Shown: positions 58,802-64,000 of the stretch, piece by piece | Position numbering within the stretch: position 1 is the first letter of the stretch | Layout of the letters: each line of letters opens with the position of its first letter | Source of the DNA: CBDDFQ01 sp965227035 | GTDB lineage: Bacteria; Pseudomonadota; Gammaproteobacteria; Burkholderiales; Burkholderiaceae_C | Direction: 5' to 3' | Assembly (NCBI GenBank): GCA_965227035.1 | Contig: OZ245724.1 | Coordinates: 3,782,001 to 3,846,000 of the forward strand | DNA: 64,000 nucleotides | Made by a program: the position numbers and the translations under genes | The notes under the pieces: generated by a model | Databases searched by the model: none | Told to the model about the DNA's origin: nothing | What the model saw: the letters and a program-made list of their open reading frames with translations, nothing else

Positions 58802-59752
58802 ATGTCCCCCAGTCTTATGTTGCTCGAGCAGGTGCTGCAGAGCGTGGTGTCCGGCCTCCTGCTGGGCGCGGGATACGGTCTTATGTGCGCGGCGCTGGGT
58901 CTTATCTTTGGCGTCATGAAGATCATCAACTTTGCACAAGGGGACTTCCTGATGCTAGGGATGTATGCCGGACTGGGCGTTGTTGCCATGTTCGCCTCGC
59001 CCTCGATCGTGTCGATTGCAATTGCGTGCGTGGTTACGTTCGCTGCGTTTCTCGTGTTCGGTGGCGGCGTACACAAACTGCTTTTGTCCAGAGTGATGGG
59101 CATGAACACCAAAATCGATGCGACCGAGAGCCATCAGGCAACGTTGGTGTTGACGCTCGGCCTGTCGCTTGTTATTTCAAACGGCGCTTCGATGATTTTC
59201 GGATCGACGCCGACGTCGATTCAATCGCCGCTATCGAGAAGCGCATTCGAGATCGGCCCATTCGAGCATCTCGATATCACCTTGTTCGTGAACCACGCTC
59301 GCCTGATGGCAGCGATCGTTTCGGTATTTGCGGCGTGGGCACTTGCAAGCCTGATCAACCGCACTGCGTTGGGTCAGCGAATCCGAGCAGCTGCAGATAA
59401 CCCGATTGCAGCCACGTATATGGGGGTCGACGTGTCGAAGGTCCAGAGGGTCGCGTTTGCGCTTGGCGTTGCGTTTACTGCGCTCGCTGGTGTCATGCTC
59501 GCAACCTACTTCCCATTTCACACTCACGTGGGAATCGACTTCGTTGTCGTAATGTATGCGGGGGTCGTACTCGGAGGGATGGGGTCGATTGGTGGGGCGT
59601 TCGCGGGCGGTTTGATCATTGGTCTGGTACAGCAACTCGCATCGCTGGTACTTCCGACACAGCTTCAGAATCTGGCTATCTTCATCGTGTTTCTACTGAC
59701 CTTACTGATAAGGCCGCAAGGTCTGTTCGGTAAAAGTGCGGAGCGTGCTTGA
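58802..59752 (+). CDS. Branched-chain-type ABC transporter permease LivH
   Basis: The 316-residue membrane protein has about eight hydrophobic segments and the LivH pattern SGLLLGAGYGLMCAALGLIFGVMKIINFAQGDFLMLG and RAAADNPIAATYMGVD (the EAA-like coupling loop). The ATG at 58802 follows GGAG at good spacing; an in-frame ATG 12 codons upstream is also possible. The stop overlaps the next gene (TGATG). First gene of the plus-strand operon. Confidence 0.94.
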   Translation: MSPSLMLLEQVLQSVVSGLLLGAGYGLMCAALGLIFGVMKIINFAQGDFLMLGMYAGLGVVAMFASPSIVSIAIACVVTFAAFLVFGGGVHKLLLSRVMGMNTKIDATESHQATLVLTLGLSLVISNGASMIFGSTPTSIQSPLSRSAFEIGPFEHLDITLFVNHARLMAAIVSVFAAWALASLINRTALGQRIRAAADNPIAATYMGVDVSKVQRVAFALGVAFTALAGVMLATYFPFHTHVGIDFVVVMYAGVVLGGMGSIGGAFAGGLIIGLVQQLASLVLPTQLQNLAIFIVFLLTLLIRPQGLFGKSAERA

Positions 59753-61530
59753 TGTTCGATCTCAAGACCCGCAAGCGCAATCTCATCGCGTTAGTCATCT
59801 TCGTTCTCGCGTATCTGGCCGTCATTGGGCTTACGACAAGTTCCTACTATCAAGGCGTACTCGCTCTCGTTGCAATTTGGGCGGTGATGGGGCTGTCGTG
59901 GAACGTCCTTTCCGGATACACCGGTCTCGTGTCTTTCGGGCATGCTGCATTCTTCGGAATCGGCGCGTACACAGTGGCTATCCTGTTTGCCCAATACGGC
60001 TTTCCTCCATTGTTCAGTTTGCCGATTGCTGCAGTGCTTGCGGCAATCGCTGGGGTGGTCATCGGATCCATCACTTTCAGGCTCAGGGGACACTACTTCT
60101 CGCTCGCGATGCTCGCGTTCCCTTTGTCGTTCATGTATCTCTTCGAATGGGCCGGTTATCAGGAGCTGAGTCTTCCGATGGTGCGTGACGGCAGCGCGAT
60201 CTACCTGCAGTTCAACGATCAGCGGTGGGGCGCGGTAGCGGCTCTCGGGTTGCTCCTGATCGCAATGATAGTCACGATGGCGTTAGAGAGAAGCCGCTTC
60301 GGACTCTCGCTGCTTTCGATTAAGCAGAACGAAATCGCTGCGGAGGCTGCGGGCATCGACAGTTATCGGTGGAAGCTCAAAGCAGTCGCGCTCAGCGCCG
60401 CGCTGGCGGGTGTCGCAGGCGGTTTGTACGCGACGATTCTGCTGGTCGTGACTCCGCCTTCTGTGTTCGGTCTGACAGTATCTGCGCAGGCGCTTGTGGT
60501 GGCCATGTTCGGCGGCGTCGGATCAGTGTGGGGCCCGCTACTCGGCGCGGTCGTGCTGATCCCATTGGGTGAAATTTTGAACGGTGAGCTGGGTAGCGTT
60601 CTGCCCGGGATTCAAGGCGTCGTCTTCGGCGTAGCGATCATCCTCATCAGTCTGTTGATGCCTCAGGGCGCGTTCTGGTTCATGCGCGATCTGTTCATGA
60701 AACGATGTGACGCCGAACCGTCACCGAACTTGTTGGAAGCCAACTCGAAACACGCCAATTTCGCTGGACACCCGCAAACTTCCCGCGCAATTGGTGCGGG
60801 ATTGCTCGAAGTGCGGAATTTGTCCCAGCACTTCGGTGGCGTGCAGGCGTTAAAGGACGTCGATTTCGTAATTTGCGAAAACGAAATCCTTGGAATCATC
60901 GGGCCTAACGGCGCCGGCAAGACGACTCTGTTCAACGTCGTCAACGGCATCTTTCCTCCGTCGGTGGGAAACGTTAATTTCGTGGGTGCGGACATTGCTG
61001 CTAAGCGCTCGCATGAGATCTGTGCGCTCGGCATTGCCCGGACCTTTCAGGTCGTGCGATCTTTTCCGCGAATGACCCTGCTGCAGAACGTGGTGGTGGG
61101 TGCCTTCGTTAATGCGGAAACAAACGAACTCGCCGAAGCTTCCGCTCGTGATGCGCTATCCGCAGTGGGCCTGTTGTACATGGAAAACGCATCTGCAAAA
61201 AATCTGTCGAATTACCAGTTGCGACTTATGGAGATGGCTCGCGCGTTGGCATCCAAACCAAAGTTGCTCTTGCTCGACGAGCCGTTCGCGGGACTGTCGT
61301 CCGCCGAGATAGACAAGTTTGTTTTGATCGTGAAAGCTGTGCGTTCGTCGGGAATTACTGTTGCGATCATCGAGCACACCATGCAAGCCATGCTAAAGCT
61401 GGCGGACCGTCTTCTCGTCCTCGATCAAGGCGCAGTACTCGTCGAAGGGGCACCACGAGACGTCATTCGCGATCAGCGAGTGATCTCTGCATACCTTGGA
61501 TCTGACTGGACCGAAGATGCTAGAAGTTAA
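59752..61530 (+). CDS. LivM-LivG fusion (ABC permease plus ATPase)
   Basis: One 592-residue protein joins a LivM-type permease (residues 1 to about 315, LSWNVLSGYTGLVSFGHAAFFGIGAYT) to a LivG-type ATPase (about 348-592). The ATPase has Walker A GPNGAGKTT (about 383-391) and Walker B LLLLDEPFAGLS (about 504-515). The signature region reads LSNYQLRLMEMARA, in place of the LSGGQ/LAYGQ motif. The two parts are separate genes in most bacteria. It overlaps livH by one base and livF by 14. Confidence 0.94.
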   Translation: MFDLKTRKRNLIALVIFVLAYLAVIGLTTSSYYQGVLALVAIWAVMGLSWNVLSGYTGLVSFGHAAFFGIGAYTVAILFAQYGFPPLFSLPIAAVLAAIAGVVIGSITFRLRGHYFSLAMLAFPLSFMYLFEWAGYQELSLPMVRDGSAIYLQFNDQRWGAVAALGLLLIAMIVTMALERSRFGLSLLSIKQNEIAAEAAGIDSYRWKLKAVALSAALAGVAGGLYATILLVVTPPSVFGLTVSAQALVVAMFGGVGSVWGPLLGAVVLIPLGEILNGELGSVLPGIQGVVFGVAIILISLLMPQGAFWFMRDLFMKRCDAEPSPNLLEANSKHANFAGHPQTSRAIGAGLLEVRNLSQHFGGVQALKDVDFVICENEILGIIGPNGAGKTTLFNVVNGIFPPSVGNVNFVGADIAAKRSHEICALGIARTFQVVRSFPRMTLLQNVVVGAFVNAETNELAEASARDALSAVGLLYMENASAKNLSNYQLRLMEMARALASKPKLLLLDEPFAGLSSAEIDKFVLIVKAVRSSGITVAIIEHTMQAMLKLADRLLVLDQGAVLVEGAPRDVIRDQRVISAYLGSDWTEDARS

Positions 61531-62236
61531 AAACATAGCGGTCAGCTACGACGGATCTATCGCGCTGAATGACGTTTCGATTCATGTCGACGCGGGGGAG
61601 TTTGTGAGCATCGTCGGACCGAACGGTGCGGGCAAATCAACCCTGTTCAAAGCCATTTCCGGAACTGTCGAATTGAGCGGGGGAAGCATTCAGTTCGAAG
61701 GAGTTGATCTTTCGAAGATTGCTCCCGCACGGCGTCCCCATCTCGGAATCGCGCATGTGCCTGAGTATCGGCAAGTGTTCAAGGAATTAACCGTGCGCGA
61801 AAACCTCATGCTCGGTGCGAATGCGCTTAAGGACAAGAAAAAGCTCGCGGCAATCCTCGACTATCTCTATGACGCGTTCCCGATATTGCTAGAGAAAACA
61901 AAGCAGCTTGCGGGCACGCTGTCAGGCGGACAGCAACAGATGCTTGCGATCTCACGCGGCTTGTGTTCCGACCCAAAGTTGTTGATGCTGGACGAACCGT
62001 CGATGGGCATCTCACCTGGACTTGCAGCTCAGATCTTCGCGCGACTCTGCGAAATCCAGCGCGAACGCAACGTCACGATTCTTCTTGTCGAGCAGCGCGC
62101 TGCAGATGCCCTTGCAGCCTGCAACCGCGCCTACGTTCTTTCGACGGGACGGATCACTGCGAGCGGAACCGGCAAGGAAGTGTCTAGTAACAGCACCCTC
62201 ACTAGCGCATACCTCGGTTCGGATGAGACCAGCTGA
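61517..62236 (+). CDS. Branched-chain-type ABC transporter ATPase LivF
   Basis: The 239-residue ATPase has Walker A GPNGAGKST (near 35), a normal signature LSGGQQQMLAISRGL and Walker B LLMLDEPSMGIS. It pairs with the ATPase part of the LivM-LivG fusion to power uptake. The ATG at 61517 lies inside the end of the fusion gene, so the genes are translationally coupled. Confidence 0.95.
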   Translation: MLEVKNIAVSYDGSIALNDVSIHVDAGEFVSIVGPNGAGKSTLFKAISGTVELSGGSIQFEGVDLSKIAPARRPHLGIAHVPEYRQVFKELTVRENLMLGANALKDKKKLAAILDYLYDAFPILLEKTKQLAGTLSGGQQQMLAISRGLCSDPKLLMLDEPSMGISPGLAAQIFARLCEIQRERNVTILLVEQRAADALAACNRAYVLSTGRITASGTGKEVSSNSTLTSAYLGSDETS

Positions 62237-62273
62237 ACCCGAAATTTGATTTTTTTACTTGAAAGAATACGCA

Positions 62274-62669
62274 ATGAACAACGACGAAATGTTTGCACGC
62301 GGCGATTCGATTCGACGTGCTGTTCTAGGAGACGCATATGTTGAAAAAGCGCGTGCAGCAGCCGATGACTTCGGTGCCCCTTTTCAACGCCTGGCGACGC
62401 AATATTGCTGGGGCGAGGTTTGGGGGCGCGAAGCGCTTCCGCGTAAGACGCGCAGTCTGTTGAACCTTGCCATGTTGAGCGCCTTGAATCGGCCGCATGA
62501 ACTGAAGATCCATGTTGGCGGAGCACTGCGCAACGGTGCCACACGTCAAGAGATTCAGGAAGTGTTCTTGCAAGTCGCCATCTACTGCGGTGTCCCGGCT
62601 GCAGTAGATGCTTTTCGGGTTGCACGCGAAGCATTCGCAATTTATGAATTGGAAGCGCAGCAGAGTTGA
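62274..62669 (+). CDS. Carboxymuconolactone decarboxylase-family protein
   Basis: The 131-residue protein matches the 4-carboxymuconolactone decarboxylase fold (YCWGEVWGREALPRKTRSLLNLAMLSALNRPHELKIHVGGALRNGATRQEIQEVFLQVAIYCG). The CxxC of AhpD-type members is absent, so a decarboxylase- or isomerase-like role is more likely than peroxidase. Sited between the transporter and the regulator, it is probably part of the catabolic set. The ATG at 62274 is chosen over a TTG five codons before it. Confidence 0.88.
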   Translation: MNNDEMFARGDSIRRAVLGDAYVEKARAAADDFGAPFQRLATQYCWGEVWGREALPRKTRSLLNLAMLSALNRPHELKIHVGGALRNGATRQEIQEVFLQVAIYCGVPAAVDAFRVAREAFAIYELEAQQS

Positions 62670-62759
62670 GTAATGGTGACGACTCGAGAATTATCCGGCG
62701 CGGGCTAGACGGCGCATAGAATGTTTTTACAAGTTACCCATCACTCATAAGTCCGAAAA

Positions 62760-63503
62760 TTGTCCGCCCGTTACCAACAAATCCTCAACCAGTTGGTGCT
62801 CGACATCAGAACGGGCCGCTACAAAGTCGGTACGACCTTGCCGCCGGAAATAGAGCTTTGTGAAATCTACGGGGTAAGCCGGAACACTATGCGTGAGGCC
62901 CTCAAGCAACTTGTCGCTGCGGGAATGCTTTCCCGGAACAAGCGGGCAGGTACCTTCATTGAGTCGGCTGAACCGCTCAATCGCTATGTATCGGCAGTTT
63001 CATCGTTGTCGGATTTGTTTTCCGACGCGCACAAAACCTATCTGCGAGTGCTCGAGAAAAAACTTGTGAAGGTAGATGCGGACACGGCCAAACTTGTGCA
63101 GGCGGACGAGGGCAGCACTTGGTTGCGAGTGCATGCCATGCGATTCCTACCGGACGTAGAGCTGCCGATGTCCGTGTCGTGGATCTACGTGCATGAAGAC
63201 TATTCCAGTCTAACTAAGCACTTCAGGATTAACGGCAAATCGATGTGGATGACGCTTCTCATCGAGAAATATTTCAACGTAACTCCCGCGCGGGTGGAGC
63301 AGGAAGTCTCGGCCGTGCTTTTGCCAGCAGAGGTCGCCATTGCAATGAGCGTACCAATCGATAGCGCTGGTTTGCGGGTCGTGCGCCGCTACTTCGCAGC
63401 GGATGGGAAAATGATCCTCACAGCTTGCAATTTGCATCCGTCTACAGGGATTGTCTTGAAGACAGCGTGGAAGTTGCAGGAGGGGCAGACCTATCAAAAG
63501 TGA
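62760..63503 (+). CDS. GntR-family regulator (HutC/UTRA type)
   Basis: The 247-residue protein has an N-terminal winged helix-turn-helix (LVLDIRTGRYKVGTTLPPEIELCEIYGVSRNTMREALKQL, residues 12-51) and a C-terminal UTRA ligand-binding domain (about 90-240). It starts at a TTG with a weak ribosome binding site. It probably controls the neighbouring transporter and catabolic genes through the two palindromes at 58680-58729, with release by a pathway metabolite. Confidence 0.9.
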   Translation: MSARYQQILNQLVLDIRTGRYKVGTTLPPEIELCEIYGVSRNTMREALKQLVAAGMLSRNKRAGTFIESAEPLNRYVSAVSSLSDLFSDAHKTYLRVLEKKLVKVDADTAKLVQADEGSTWLRVHAMRFLPDVELPMSVSWIYVHEDYSSLTKHFRINGKSMWMTLLIEKYFNVTPARVEQEVSAVLLPAEVAIAMSVPIDSAGLRVVRRYFAADGKMILTACNLHPSTGIVLKTAWKLQEGQTYQK

Positions 63504-63579
63504 AGCCTAAGCCCCCTATGCAGCGTCAACACAAAGTGCGTAAGTCCGACAGGATTCCGGTGAGGTTGCAAAATTTCCT

Positions 63580-63930
63580 ATGAGCCTCCTCGACCCCACC
63601 CTAATCCGCCATTGGCACGCTCACATCTATTTCGATCAGTCGAGCCGCGATGATGCCTGGGCGCTTCGCGAAACCATCGAACGCGAACTCGCCGGCGCGA
63701 TTCAGATGGGGCGGTTCCATGAGAAGCCGGTCGGCCCTCATCCTATGTGGAGCTATCAGCTTGCGTTTGCGAATGAGCACCTACCGAAGGTGGCCAGCTG
63801 GCTAGCGCTCAATCACGGCAAGCTCGATGTGTTCATGCATCCGGAGACCGACGATTCACTGCGCGATCATCGGGATTGCGCGATCTGGTTCGGGAAATCG
63901 CACAAGCTGAATCTCGAGAACTTCGGATAG
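63580..63930 (+). CDS. DOPA 4,5-dioxygenase-family protein
   Basis: The 116-residue protein has the short DOPA-dioxygenase pattern: HWHAHIYFD (residues 12-20), GPHPMWSYQLAF (50-61) and LDVFMHPETDDSLRDH (82-97), with the conserved histidines for iron. Related enzymes cleave catechol-type rings by extradiol attack, although many bacterial members are untested. It follows the GntR gene and supports an aromatic-acid role for the cluster. Confidence 0.88.
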   Translation: MSLLDPTLIRHWHAHIYFDQSSRDDAWALRETIERELAGAIQMGRFHEKPVGPHPMWSYQLAFANEHLPKVASWLALNHGKLDVFMHPETDDSLRDHRDCAIWFGKSHKLNLENFG

Positions 63931-63935
63931 AACCT

Positions 63936-63967
63936 GAAAGCCTGATGAGGTTCGGTCCTCGGCTTTC
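63936..63967 (+). terminator. Possible imperfect terminator hairpin
   Basis: GAAAGCC (63936-63942) pairs with GGCTTTC (63961-63967), and inner GAGG/CCTC (63947-63950 with 63957-63960) extends the stem past a TGAT bulge. There is no T-run after it, so termination is uncertain. Confidence 0.35.
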
Positions 63968-64000
63968 AATCCTTATCCATCTCCTGTTTCACGTCGTTGC

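Noticed and set aside
1..64000. CRISPR arrays, insertion sequences, prophage genes or rRNA
   Set aside because: No repeat-spacer pattern, transposase, integrase, phage structural gene or rRNA sequence was seen.

Overview
This 64 kb window looks like chromosome from a betaproteobacterium, most likely Burkholderiales. The reasons are a tuf-rpsJ / S10 ribosomal cluster, an atpI-BEFHAGDC operon, a regulatory PTS (EIIA-HPr-EI) without sugar permeases, a second elongated infA, several 'Bug' (TctC-type) binding proteins and moderately high G+C. Genus and species cannot be read from the sequence.

Layout. 1-6600: tuf, rpsJ, then rplC-rplD-rplW-rplB-rpsS-rplV-rpsC-rplP-rpmC-rpsQ, closed by a hairpin terminator. 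6700-18000: peroxiredoxin, a GNAT and a cytochrome b561 / cytochrome c-556 pair, a TlpA-like thioredoxin and a DUF4197-like protein whose start codons abut back to back, a degenerate hybrid-kinase-like protein, a lipoprotein-MFS-EIIA-HPr-EI operon, and the lipoate genes ybeD-lipB-lipA. 18100-25290: the complete F1Fo ATP synthase operon with its own terminator. 25350-33500: lemA plus two TPM-domain genes, an Lhr-like helicase with a PdeM phosphoesterase, small housekeeping genes and a cytochrome c5. 33630-40370: a three-part RND efflux pump with a divergent TetR repressor and an AcrR-like operator. 40390-42860: eutBC and an 86-residue IF-1.

From about 43 kb the content is accessory. 43160-49380, around a tRNA-Arg(CCG), carries an isochorismatase-fold hydrolase, two Bug binding proteins, a Pht5/NMT1-fold protein without a signal peptide, a cyanurate/barbiturate-type ring-opening amidohydrolase and an ornithine-cyclodeaminase-like protein. 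This suggests breakdown of an N-heterocycle. 49396-53956 is a tight five-gene set on the minus strand: zinc-ribbon pseudokinase, VWA protein, adenylosuccinate-synthetase paralogue, unknown protein and nucleotidyltransferase. It is the best candidate here for an undescribed system. 54044-63930 holds ArsC, aldehyde dehydrogenase, an alpha/beta hydrolase, a small SCP2-like protein and a branched-chain-type ABC importer (binding protein on the minus strand; LivH, a LivM-LivG fusion and LivF on the plus strand). It also holds a carboxymuconolactone-decarboxylase-family protein, a GntR regulator and a DOPA-dioxygenase-family protein. Two near-identical palindromes lie in the divergent promoter region of that last cluster. 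Its gene content suggests uptake and ring-cleavage catabolism of an aromatic or similar acid, but the substrate is not evident.
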